From: Nicotiana tabacum
Taxonomy: Eukaryota > Streptophyta > Magnoliopsida > Solanales > Solanaceae
Reading direction: 5' to 3'
Length of the DNA stretch: 64,000 bases
NCBI RefSeq assembly: GCF_000715075.1
Contig: NC_134097.1
Span: 126,354,997 to 126,418,996, forward strand
In this document: positions 1 through 11,234 of the stretch, in pieces
Position numbering within the stretch: the first letter of the stretch is position 1
How the letters are laid out: every line of letters begins with the position of its first letter
The notes under the pieces: model-generated
Told to the model about the DNA's origin: nothing
Seen by the model: only the letters and a program-made list of their open reading frames with translations
Database searches by the model: none
Position numbers and translations under genes: made by a program

Positions 1-1501
1 AAAAAAAAAAATCCAAAATAAACTTTATGGGATTTTGTATGAAAATTCACAATCCCATTCTCAACGGGTAACGTGACTGCCGAGAATCATGGACTTTCCA
101 TGAAGTCCAATTCCAAACATTGGAATTTTCCTATTGTAAACAAGAAAGCACGTTTGAGTTGTCAGACGTCCTTTTTATGGACTTTAATTTTCATGTTTAA
201 TGAAATCGTAGGAAAACCTTTATGGAATTTCATGTCCAATTCAAAATTGGATTGTAAGAATAAATTAATATTAAATATATAACCTTTATATATAAATAAT
301 AATTACGAGTATCAAATATATATCACATATATATTTCAACCAAGAGATATAATTTAATTTTCTATTCCAAATAGAAAACATCAATTTATTCACAATATTA
401 ATTATATTCTCTGTGCTAGCAAAGAATATAATAATATTTCATTTGGACTAACAACTAAATGTATTTGACTAATTAAATTCCTTAATTTAATTATCAAATA
501 ATAAGTTAATTAATCCTTTAGCAAAGATCAGAACACTCGTTAGTGTGCGACCCCATAGGTTCAATACTAAGCCGGTAGTAAATTGACCACATCAATATAC
601 TAATCAAGGGTGGCGTCTAGCAACACTCCTTAACAACCAGATAATATGAAGTATACAATTTACTCTCAAGAACCAGTAGAAGAATAATGTAGTAATTCCT
701 TCTGTCCTTATAGCTCTGGATCACCCTAGGAAATGGTTCAACTGTCAAATCCTAATAGGCGACCAACTATGTGTTCACGTCAAATATAATCGACCATTGA
801 ATGACCTAAGAAACTCATTTCTTCTTTCATTCAATTGCCCTGGCCAAGGTCTTAATTTGGTCGTTTATATTTCATGACAACATGGAGCTTAAACTCATTA
901 CCAAGAGTTGACAGATTCCATCTTGATCAATCACTAATCCTACAAGCATTTAATCATACCCAATATCCTTTCAACTATCGCCCTAGGGCCATAGGTGTCT
1001 AGTATCAAAGCACAATAAATAACTTGTCAATTACTATGACGATCTCAGGTCAAAGGAAACGGTTACATCACATTCTTCAAGAGAATATCTTATTGACAGT
1101 TTATGGTAATTCTAACCATTAGGAATTATCCAATGAGTCGGTTCAATGATCATATCTCTATATGCATCATCTATCTATGTAATTTAGTTAATGAGATCAA
1201 CTAATCTTTATCCCATAAAGACGATCACATAAATATTGATCTTATCGGATTACTAATGTCCAGATTAATAATCCTACGATCAAGAACAAATTTAGATTAA
1301 ATTATAAGAAACTTTACTCTCATTATCATGATCTCCATCACAATGTCAAGTCTCAAAATTTAATCAAGGACCTTATCAAATTAATCAAGCAATTAATAAC
1401 AATGATAAAAGAATATCAAATGCCATATATATTTTATAAAAATATGTTCAAAACATCAAATGTGATATTGGATCTAGGGCATATCTACTATATCCCTAAC
1501 A
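1..1501. repeat. Probable LTR-type repeat, cut by window edge
   Basis: No believable coding region is present; the short open frames have no recognisable motif. The style of the sequence (a long AT-rich, non-coding stretch ending GATCTAGGGCATAT...CCCTAACA at about 1501) resembles the end of plant copia LTRs as I remember them. The other end and any target duplication lie outside the window, so the assignment is tentative. It could instead be ordinary intergenic DNA. Confidence 0.35.
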
Positions 1502-1769
1502 AAGATCACTCGATATTAAATTTCAATATTGACAATCTCAAACAATATCATTTTTTACATATTATAATTATAATTCATCATTAACAAAATATATGAATAT
1601 TATACATTTATAATATTCATATATAACATTGAAAAAGTAAACTATATTTTTCTGACAAATGACGGTAATAGATGGTTGGTAAATCATTAAGTAACTTCAC
1701 AACTATTTTCTAGTTTAAGTAAACCAGAATACCATCAAATAGTCAAAGAAATATATATGTAAAAATTAC
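1502..1769. other. AT-rich intergenic stretch
   Basis: Very AT-rich DNA between the left repeat and the inverted repeat. I see no gene, RNA or clear repeat boundary in it. Confidence 0.5.
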
Positions 1770-2967
1770 GAGTCAATTACTCAAATGGTCACTCAACTAT
1801 CTCAAATTATTTCCTAAAGTCACTTTACTTTCGTTTGTAACAACAAAATCACTAAACTATGCATATTGCACTTAGAAGGTCACTCAACTAGATTTTCCAA
1901 ATTTTAGATTGTCAAATACCTATTTTACCCTCTAAATTATAAATATTTATCTTCTTTTTTTTAAAAAAAGTTTTTAATATTATGATTTTCTCTTTTAATT
2001 TATATTATTGACTTACCTATAGAATAAATAAATATTATTTATAAATTAAAAAAATAGAAAGTATTTAAGCATATATAATGCTGGAATAACAAAATAATGA
2101 ACATAGTAAAAAATAATTAGAATAATATGTTAGTAATAATAATTTTAGTATTAAAAACAAAAATTTAAAAATTTATTTGCACAATTCAGAATGAAAGAAA
2201 ATAAATATCGTAAAATATATATTTCATGCACGTAATATAAAAATAATTATCTAAATAAAAATGTTTTTATAATATACATTTTATATTCTTGAAAATTATG
2301 CTCAATTATATTATATATATTCCATGCACGACTTAACATAGCATATTTTACCATATACAGATAGTTCCTCTGCTTTCCAGTGATATAACTTTGTGTTGTC
2401 GGAAAGTTGGTAGAAATAATAATATAATTGAGCATAATTTTCAAGAATATATAATGTATATTATAAAAATATCTTTATTTAAATAATTATTTTTATATTA
2501 CGTGCATGGAATATATATTTTACAACCTTTATTTTTATTCATTCTGAATTGTGTAAATAAATTTTGAATTTTTGTTGTTAATACTAAAATTATTTTTACT
2601 AACATATTATTCTAATTATTTTTTTTTACTATGCTCATTATTTTGTTATTCCAGCATTATATATGCTTAAATACTTTCTATTTTTTTAATTTATAAATAA
2701 TATTTATTTATTTTATAGGTAAGTCCATAATATAAATTAAAAGAGAAAATCATAATATTAAAAAGTTTTTTTTTAAAAAAAAGAAGATAAATGTTTTTAA
2801 TTTAGAGGGTAAAATAGGTATTTGGCAATCCAAAATTTGGAAAATCTAGTTGAGTGACCTTCTGAGTGCAATAGGCATAAGTTAGTGACTTTGTTGTTAC
2901 AAACGAAAGTAAAGTGAATTTAAGAGATAATTTGGGATAGTTGAGTGCCCATTTGAGTAATGGACTC
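1770..2967. repeat. 1.2-kb inverted repeat (foldback / MULE-like MITE)
   Basis: The left arm starts GAGTCAATTACTCAAATGG. The right arm ends with its near-perfect reverse complement, CCATTTGAGTAATGGACTC with small changes. Matching continues inward over roughly 550 bp per arm: AAATGGTCACTCAACTA, CTAGATTTTCCAAATTTT, TACCTATTTTACCCTCTAAA and the TTCATGCACGTAATAT block all recur inverted. Only about 100 bp near 2320-2420 is unpaired. It has no coding capacity. Long terminal inverted repeats suggest a Mutator-like or foldback element, but the flanks (AAAATTAC left, TAAAAAATA right) do not form a clean 9-bp duplication. A transcript would fold into a long hairpin. Confidence 0.85.
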
Positions 2968-3482
2968 TAAAAAATACATCGTCACTAACTAAATATGTAA
3001 GTGATATACATCTACCCAAATAATATATATACCAATTGCAAAAGTAAACTTATATTTTTTAAATCATTAAATAAATAAACTAATATTTTGGGCATAGTAC
3101 TTAGTTTGATCAAGTCAGCCAAGTATTCCTCCTTTCATTCTTTCTTATTACGCGTCTATAAAGTCCAAAGTCAACCATTTTCCCCCTATTCTATACCCTT
3201 TTTTTCTTCTACTTTGGTTTTATTTTGTCCTTTCACTCTCACCACAAACAGTTTACTTCTTGTAGTTCTATATAAATAATAATGTCTTGTCATTCTATTC
3301 TCCTCACCACTCTCTAGCTACTACACTCTCTCTTTTTTCATTAGATATCTGAAACCGACTAACACAATTATTCCTATCAAAAATCTCTATTTTCGCTCAG
3401 GATTTGAACTTAAAATTTCTGATTAAGGGTGAAGAGATCACACCATTTGAACGAAGTTTTCAAGAAACGGTGAAACAGAAAG
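2968..3482 (+). promoter_or_regulatory. MLO promoter and 5' UTR
   Basis: A TATA box, TATATAAATA, lies at about 3269-3278, so transcription probably starts near 3300 and the 5' UTR is about 180 nt. Just upstream are AGTCAA at 3169-3174 (reverse of the TTGACT W-box core bound by WRKY factors) and ACGCGT around 3150 (CGCG-box type, bound by CAMTA factors). Both fit a defence-linked gene but are short and may be chance. The promoter has only about 515 bp between the inverted repeat and the ATG. Confidence 0.6.
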
Positions 3483-6400
3483 ATGGCGGGAGGAGGAGGA
3501 GGAGGAAGATCATTGGAACAAACACCAACGTGGGCTGTTGCTGTAGTTTGTTTTGCGTTGGTTGCCATTTCTATTGTAATTGAGTTCATCATCCATCTTA
3601 TTGGCAAGGTAGGCCAGTTATACCATGCAGTATTAATTCCCATAAAATATAAGAAGATTAATTAATTAATTCAAAGACGCAATAGCTAATTTATTTTATG
3701 TTTATATCTGCAGTGGTTGAAGTCTAAACACAAAAATGCATTATATGAAGCACTTGAGAAGATCAAATCAGGTACGTGTGTGTTTAATTTGGTACATTGA
3801 AAACTATTTTCTGCTTTTGAACTATAAGTTGTAGGAGTATATTTTATGATATTTGATTGTGAAAACTTTTCAAAGGAGAATATTTTTCATTAAAGAGCTA
3901 GTAAGAATGACTTTTCACTGATTGACGAACCTTATTGATTTTTCTTTACAACTATCACAACTCTCAACTTGATTCAATTAACAACTAAACATTATTATCG
4001 ATCTTTAATATTCAAAATTCATTTAAACACTATCCATTTTGCTAAAATTATATTATAATCAATCCTTGATAAATATGTATATATATATTTTAAAAAAGAT
4101 CACTCGCCGACTAAACACCGAATTAAAAACATTTTTCCACTGATAAAAATCTATGCTCGTTTTCTGGTTATAATCTTATTATGATTAATTTTGAGCTTAC
4201 AATTTTCAAGCTAACATATTGTTATTTTTATTTATTTTGAAGAGCTTATGCTACTAGGATTTATATCCCTACTGTTAACAGTAGGGCAAGATCCAATTTC
4301 AAATATATGTGTATCTGAGAAGATTGCAAGTACATGGCATCCATGTAGTAAGCAAAAAGAAGCTGAAAAGTACAACGTGCCTGTAGAGGCTGAGGGTCAT
4401 CGCCGGCGACTTCTTACGGCGGCTGACGACGGTGGAGTTCGGCGAATTTTGGCGGCTGTCGGAACTGACAAATGCGCTGACAAGGCATGCCACTTTTTTT
4501 TGGCCCTTTTTGAAAAAATCAGTTGAAAAGAGGAAAATATTCGAGTATAATAAAATAGTATAATTTTTCAATATTGATATATAGATAAATACGTATTTTA
4601 TAATATAATTTTATGTTTATAGTGCAATTTAACCTGATATAGAAGATTATTTGTTTGGAGTTGACAATTTCACTTCAATTATTATTTAGGAGTAGTTACT
4701 AGTTATAGTTACTCTTTTGAATAATATGATAGTGTTTAATATATGTTAAACTAATTAATTATTTAACCTAAGTGGATTAATTTTTTTCTTGTTGGATTTA
4801 TTTGCAGGGAAAAGTAGCATTTGTGTCTGCTGATGGTATTCATCAATTACATATCTTCATTTTTGTGCTGGCTATTTTTCATGTATTCTACTGTATTACC
4901 ACATTGGCTTTGGGAAGAGCTAAGGTACTTTGTTCATAAATTTATTTACTTATTTTACCTTAAGTAAGAAAATAGAAATTTCTATCATTTTCATTCTTTT
5001 TCTTATTTACTTCTTGTCTTTGACCTTTTTTTTTTTTTTTTTTTTGCCGTTTTCAGATGAGTCGATGGAAGGCATGGGAAAAGGAAACAAGAACAGCTGA
5101 ATACCAATTTGCTCATGGTAAATTAATAAATAGTAAAAATCTTTTAATATTCATTTTATTCCCCCATATATTGCTTTTATATAATAACCAAAATAAACTA
5201 TATGATAAAAAAATTAAATCCACTATATTGACTGACACCTTCCATATTTAACAGATCCTGAGCGATTCCGCTTTGCTAGAGACACGTCATTTGGAAGAAG
5301 ACACTTGAGTTTTTGGACTAAAAACCCAGTTCTTCTTTGGATTGTAAGCATCTTTTGATCTCAATTTTTTTTCGGGAAATCATTGCTCTTTCTTATTCCC
5401 ATATTATATGCATAAGAACAACAATCATAACAATAATTACGTCTCAATTTCAAACTAGTTAAAATTATCTATATGGATGATCAATATTCATTGTGTTCCA
5501 TCTAGAGCTTTTAATATTGAAGCTATCATCTCAATAGTGAATTTCATATATAAGGCGATCCGGTGCATAAAATATCTTGCATTCATGCAGAGTCCGGGGA
5601 TAAGCCGCACCCCAAGTGGGTTTGACGTAGATAACCTACCTTACTACTATTTGTTTAAGCAAGATATAAAAAAAACTAAAGGGTAAAATGATTATCCTAC
5701 TCTAGGTTTGCACCTAATGTAAATAACTTGATGAATTGCAATGTAGTGGTATTTTGAGTCTTAGAAGTGTTTAACCCTCAAATGCTAGTTATATCCTTAT
5801 TATATAAATAAAGAATAATCAGAAGTTGATGACAATATATATGTACCTCTTGTTCCCCTACCTTTTTCTTTTATTTTCTTAATTTGTGTTTAATTGTGTA
5901 AACAAATATACTAGAAAGATTGAATAGAGGCCGTGGCAATCCTCTGACTAAGGGATAGGGACACTTACCCAAGAAAGGATAATTGCTCTTTTTTATTTGT
6001 CTGGCTTTTGCAAGAAGCAGCTTATTTGACTTTAGATATGGACGGTACATCACAAAATTGAAAACAAGGATCTGTTATCAGAAAAAATACGCAATATTAG
6101 CTTTTCTGATTTAATTTTCGTTTGAAAAAAAGAATCAATATTATATAGTAACCTTTCTTTCGTTTGTAATTTGCCTTAAATTTGCAGGTTTGTTTCTTCA
6201 GACAATTTGTAAGATCTGTCCCTAAAGTTGACTACTTGACCCTACGACATGGTTTTATCATGGTAACTTTATTTTCACTTGCATACATATACATACATAC
6301 ATATATACACACAACACATGTCATCAAGATTAGATTTTAATTAAAATAAGTGAAGGAGAAAATTAATATTTGGATAATAAAAATCTTAAATATTAAACCC

Positions 6401-9400
6401 ATCAAGTTTAAATTTTTGAATTTGTTCTATTCTTGAATGTTTTATAATAATTTTGATGTAACTTCCAGGCGCATTTGGCACCTCAGAGCCACGTAAAGTT
6501 TGATTTCCAAAAGTATATCAAGAGGTCACTTGAAGAGGACTTCAAAGTTGTCGTTGGCATCAGGTTTTGAGCATTTCGATTTATTGTTCTGATTTTCTAT
6601 TTATTAATATTTAATTGAATATATTTTAACCAATTGGACAGCACACAATTCAATAATATTCACACTTCTTGTGTTAATTAATCTATAGCTGACAATTTTC
6701 AAATTTTGTGTTTTTTCTTTGCAGTCCCCCAATTTGGTTCCTTGCTGTGCTGTTCCTACTCTTTAATACTCATGGTAAATAATTCAACATAACTTTACTT
6801 ATGTTATTTCACTTTATGTGACATTATTTCCTTATTCAAGCGTTTTAATAAAATAATTTTTTATAATTGAAAATAATTTAAATGTTATACTTTTTTTTAA
6901 TCCTTATTAACATATTTCTATATCTACAAAAATGTTATAATAGATTTGAGACCACAAGTTCTAACTTCTAACAATCTTTCTTTCTTTTTTATCCATACTT
7001 AGTCAAATTACACCATAAATTGGAATGGACTATGGAGGAAGCATATAATTGTATTTTTTTGGTCTCTTTTTGTACGGCTAATTTACATCTTAATTTATTC
7101 GTGATTATATTGTTTTCAAATCTAAAAACCCTAACTTTTATGTGATTTCTAAGATTTCATTTTGAACAATGGGTCAGATTGACATTGGAAAAGAATCACA
7201 GATTAGAGTACTGATATTTTTATTTTGCACTTACCGCTAATATATATGTTAGTTCCGACCAAATCAAGATTTTGCTATATGGCTATATAGATTAATGTGT
7301 TAAAATCCATTGAAATCGTTCATCTAAGTCAAAAAAAATTTAAACTAATAAGGGCCTACATTATTCTTACGTAATTAATTTTTTCCTTTCCGAGTCTTTC
7401 GCAATTAAATTGACTAAAGCATTATTTCATTGTCAATTGTGGACAGGCTGGTATTCTTATCTGTGGCTACCGTTCATTCCGTTATTTGTAAGTAGTTCCA
7501 ATCATTTGTACACATTTTCCATTTGACTTTCGTTCCTTTTTCTTATTTGCAAATTTTACATCTATCCTTTTCATGAGTTCCTACGTGTGTATTTATTTAT
7601 TCATTATTTGATTTGGTCAAAAATAATTTAAAATATACAAAGTGATTGAAATTTAAATGGTGATAAAAAAAGAGTTTTACTTCTTTATACATCGAGGCAG
7701 GGACGAAGCTACGTATGTCCCAGAGTGGTCAACTGATCGAGCACCCTTGACTGAAAAATTATACTATATACAAGATAAATATCATTTGTTATTGATTAAA
7801 ATATAAACTTTGAATACCCTTGCATAGCCCACTGACAAAAGATGTTCAAAATTTGAACACTCTATTGAATTTCCCGGCTTCGCTACTGAATGAGATTAAC
7901 TTAAAAGTTACAAGGTAATTACAAGTATATTATAAACATTAATAAGTAACCTAATAAAAATAATAATTAACCTGTTTTAATGTATGAAGGAATGTGAAAA
8001 ATGTTTATATAACATAAATTGTAAATAAAATTGCAGGTGATATTGCTAGTAGGGACGAAGCTACAAGTAATCATAACAAAAATGGGACTAAGAATTCAAG
8101 AAAGAGGGGAAGTAGTGAAGGGTGTCCCTGTAGTTCAACCTGGGGATGACCTCTTTTGGTTTAATCGTCCTCGTCTCCTTCTTTATCTCATTAATTTTGT
8201 CCTTTTTCAGGTATTCCTTTCTCTTCTTTTTCTTAAAACTCATTATACGTAAAAATATTTTTTTGACCTTGTTAACCTTTTATAATTTCTTTGTTGACTT
8301 TTTGCAGAATGCTTTTCAGTTGGCCTTCTTTGCTTGGACTTGGGTAAGCCAACAAACTAATTCTATGAACGTTAATAGGGTAGAAAAAAGAAAACCAAGA
8401 TAATTAAAACTAACTTCGGATTTTGTATGGTTTCTCTGGTAATAACAGTATGAATTCGGGTTAAAATCTTGTTTCCACGACCATACTGAGGATATCGTCA
8501 TTAGAATGACAATGGGGTCAGTATTATATATCTTGTACAACTCTTTATTTTTGCGGTTTTGCTTTCTATTTTAACATTTAATTTCATCCAAAGTATTTAT
8601 ATATGAAATTGTTGGTATTGTAGGGTTCTTATTCAGATTCTCTGCAGCTATGTCACCCTTCCGCTATATGCCCTCGTGACACAGGTATATATATGAAGTG
8701 TGTGTGTACATTAAAACAATTGCATAACTTTTTAAAATATAATCCACCAATTCCACAATATAATTAATACTTCATCCGTTCCAGTGAAGTTGTTCGAATT
8801 TCGAGAGTTAGACAAGTTGTTCTTTGATTGCAATTTTTTCATATGACTTTTAAATATTTCGAATCATTAATTATTGTGACTTATGAAATTTTTACGTAGT
8901 TCCCAAATATATAAATTTTATTTCGAAAAATTTAAAGAATCTATGTTCAAATATCCAATCAACATTAACAAATTTGAATCTTGAAAAGTAGAGAAATATC
9001 ACATAAATTTGGACAGAGGGAGTAACATTCAAGTCGCACAGGCAATTATTGTCGCAATATTACAACATTGAGCATTGAGAATAACTTAACTTTCTATCCT
9101 TCAACGGAGATTCATTTTCTTCCTTCTTTGGAATAAAACACTGAAAGGTTTCGACTAAATTATATGCACTCACGCTGTAATTCGTTATAATATGTTGCAT
9201 GTCTTATTTTTCAAATTGTTATCAACTTATTAGGGAAATTACGTGAAGGAACATGTGATAATCTAAACACATTAGATAGCGCGTAAATCATAAAACGAGA
9301 ACTTACTTGTTTTTCGTGAAGCGGAAGCGAAAATGGATGAACCGTGGCTGGAATCACTGGTCGGTAATGATTGTCACGATGTGTTGGAGCAACCTCCAAT

Positions 9401-10210
9401 TCCACAGTCTAAACCCTAGTTTGACTATGAGATAGAGAGCGTAGGAAAAATACTGTTCAGAGTCATCTTTTAGTGTACACACTAAGTGTACTTATATAGG
9501 GAATATTAGGGTTAATTAATTAATAACCCTATTGGGGCTTAGAGCACCCCTTATGGGTGGACCCAATATTTCCTACATTACGTGTAATTAATCTTTATGT
9601 AATATATGATAGTGTAAAAGATCTTTTATACTGATGGTATATAGAAACTAAAACTGTGCTGAAAATGTTGTACAATTTTAAACAGATGGGATCATCAATG
9701 AAGTCAACCATCTTCAACGAAAGAGTGGCAACAGCATTGAAAAACTGGCACCACACTGCCAAAAAGCACGTCAAAGAGATCAACAAGCATTCCAATACAG
9801 TAACCCCAATGTCAAGCAGGCCAACTACGCCTTCTCACGGCATGTCACCTGTCCATCTCCTCCGTGGAAACCACTGGAGGAGCGAAATGGACGACAGTCC
9901 TCGAAGATCAAATTACAATGTTGACCATTGGGACAACGAGGTCTCGCCATCTCCCACCCGATTCAACCAGGCTAGGGAGGGCTCGCCATCTCCCACCCGG
10001 TTCAACCAGGGTAGGGATGGCTTGTCCTCATACTTCATGCATCAAACTCAAATTAGTCATGATCACTTGCATCATGACTCGGAATTAGGTCATGAGCCTA
10101 GTTCGTTTCAAGTGGTTCCTTTACAACAAACGGCTCGTGACCAACATGAGATCAATATTGCCAATCCAACTGACGAATTTTCGTTTGATAAAAGAGCCAC
10201 TAGTCTTTAA
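3483..10210 (+). CDS. MLO: MLO-like seven-transmembrane protein, clade V type
   Basis: Fifteen exons: 3483-3608, 3714-3771, 4243-4484, 4808-4924, 5057-5117, 5255-5343, 6188-6262, 6469-6563, 6725-6774, 7447-7487, 8037-8210, 8308-8343, 8449-8516, 8624-8684, 9686-10210. They join in frame to 1818 nt (605 aa) without a stop. MLO proteins are plasma-membrane seven-TM proteins; clade V members are needed for powdery mildew entry. Visible hallmarks are [10 protein letters not shown] at the N-terminus, [72 protein letters not shown] and [18 protein letters not shown]. Paired cysteines (NICVSE, HPCS, DKCADK, KSCFHD), a calmodulin-binding segment ([13 protein letters not shown]) and the clade V motif EFSF near the C-terminus are also present. 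Intron 3 uses a GC donor. It appears intact and functional. The exon order matches the usual 15-exon MLO structure; the exact paralogue was not determined. Confidence 0.93.
4485..4807 (+). other. GC-AG intron 3 of the MLO gene
   Basis: The exon ends GACAAG and the intron begins GCATGC instead of GT. It ends TTTGCAG before GGAAAAGTAGC. Joining here gives [16 protein letters not shown], which matches the conserved MLO register, and no nearby GT keeps it. The rest of the introns have GT-AG ends. Confidence 0.8.
5026..5045 (+). repeat. Poly-T tract in MLO intron 4
   Basis: Twenty consecutive T residues lie 11 bases before the exon 5 acceptor at 5056. It is an extended polypyrimidine tract and a likely length-variable site. 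Confidence 0.9.
5552..5675 (+). mobile_element. SINE-like fragment (AU/Sol SINE type) in MLO intron 6
   Basis: The run AAGGCGATCCGGTGCATAAA, then GTCCGGGGATAAGCCGCACC, then CCAAGTGGGTTTGACGTAG and ATAACCTACC, resembles tRNA-derived SINEs I recall from Solanaceae (gatccggtgc... gtccgggg... cgtaggcagcctacc). The A/B box region and tail are not well preserved, so it is probably a truncated copy. Confidence 0.5.
7698..7888. mobile_element. hAT-like MITE in MLO intron 10
   Basis: The ends CAGGGACGAAGCTACG and GGCTTCGCTACTG form imperfect inverted repeats of the CAG...CTG type seen in plant hAT MITEs. The interior is short, AT-rich and non-coding. I could not find a clear 8-bp target duplication. 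Confidence 0.5.
8770..9022. mobile_element. Stowaway-like MITE in MLO intron 14
   Basis: The element starts CTTCATCCGTTCC and ends GGACAGAGGGAG, an inverted pair close to the Stowaway consensus CTCCCTCCGTYCC. It is flanked by TA on both sides (8768-8769 and 9023-9024), the expected Tc1/mariner target duplication. It is 253 bp long and non-coding. Confidence 0.75.
9225..9600. other. Unidentified insert-like sequence in MLO intron 14
   Basis: This part of the intron is less AT-rich than its surroundings and looks like inserted DNA. It holds GGAAATTACGTGAAGGAAC near one end and TTTCCTACATTACGTGTAA near the other, plus CACCCCTTATGGGTGG and the near-palindrome GGGTTAATTAATTAATAACCC (one extra base). 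I do not recognise the family. Intron 14 is by far less compact than the other late introns of the gene. Confidence 0.35.
9944..10021 (+). repeat. 39-nt tandem duplication in the last MLO exon
   Basis: Two in-frame copies encode [13 protein letters not shown] then [13 protein letters not shown] in the cytosolic C-terminal tail, between the calmodulin-binding segment and the EFSF motif. The near identity at DNA level indicates a recent duplication. Confidence 0.9.
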
Positions 10211-11115
10211 AATTTAAAAGATCATGCATGAAATGGATGATCTATCGTTTAGTAGAAGTTAGAAAAGACAGAGATGTACAAGGATTCGAGAAACGGACTA
10301 CAAAGTGGCTTGATTGACAACGAAGCTAAGTGCATTTCTTGATTGTTTTTATTACATCCAAGTTTCAAAAGCTGAATCTTGATTACAGCGTCACAGCAAT
10401 TTGGACCGCATATGAACTCTGTAATTGTAAGATCGAGAATCTGGTCAACTTTAATTTCCACCGAAGAGAAATACTCCTATGTAAATTGCATCTGCTTATG
10501 TATATGATCAGTAACGGCATCATCGACTAATTCGAATTAATGTTCAATCGTTCTTGTTACATTTGTAGGAGTATTGAATTTGGTATCTGGAAAGAGTTTC
10601 TATAGTGTAATTACAGATAATTTATACATCCTAATAAAAAAAATCAAAATATATTACTTTAATATTAAGAATTATTAATTAAATTGAAAATACATATCAC
10701 CTAATCATAGTTAACTGATACTAAAATTTAGATACAGTACAAATGCCTTACATCAACTGATTTTATTCAAACATTAAGTGCGAGTAACTCATTGAAAATA
10801 CATAAACTGAAGCTATACTTGAGGAGCTGAAAACTATCTAAAGGAGTAACTGTACATACTGAGACGATAGTCAGATTAAAAAAAATATAGAAAGGATAAA
10901 TCTATTTAAACGGTCTAAAAGAGAGCATAGGTGTAGAAATTTTTTGCAGAGAATATTGTATAACTAGTGAAAGTCTTGAGATCTAAAAATCAGAGTAAAT
11001 TTCTTGGATGTCCACCCAAATTATGAGAATATCCTATTAAAGTCACTTATGTTTTATTTAGGACAATAAAAATCATCCAACAATTACCTTTTGAATCAGA
11101 AAATAAAAGCAAATA
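10211..11115 (+). other. MLO 3' UTR and downstream intergenic DNA
   Basis: It follows the MLO stop codon and becomes AT-rich after about 10600. A poly(A) signal-like AATAAA occurs at about 10633 (ATCCTAATAAAAAAAATC). No further gene or repeat boundary is visible before the LINE-A poly-T. Confidence 0.5.
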
Positions 11116-11234
11116 TTTTTTTTTTGGTAACAAATGTGAATATTATCATTACAACCAAAAATAGTTTTTACATCCTATGAGCCTCTAGAGTCTGAACGGA
11201 TACAAACACTAGATCTCCAAGCATATCAGCACAT

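Noticed and set aside
8031..8403. Open frames at 8031-8252 and 8146-8403 as separate genes
   Set aside because: They are MLO exons 11 and 12 read on into their introns or in another frame.
9595..9795. Minus-strand open frame over the last MLO exon
   Set aside because: Shadow of the conserved MGSSMK... exon on the plus strand.
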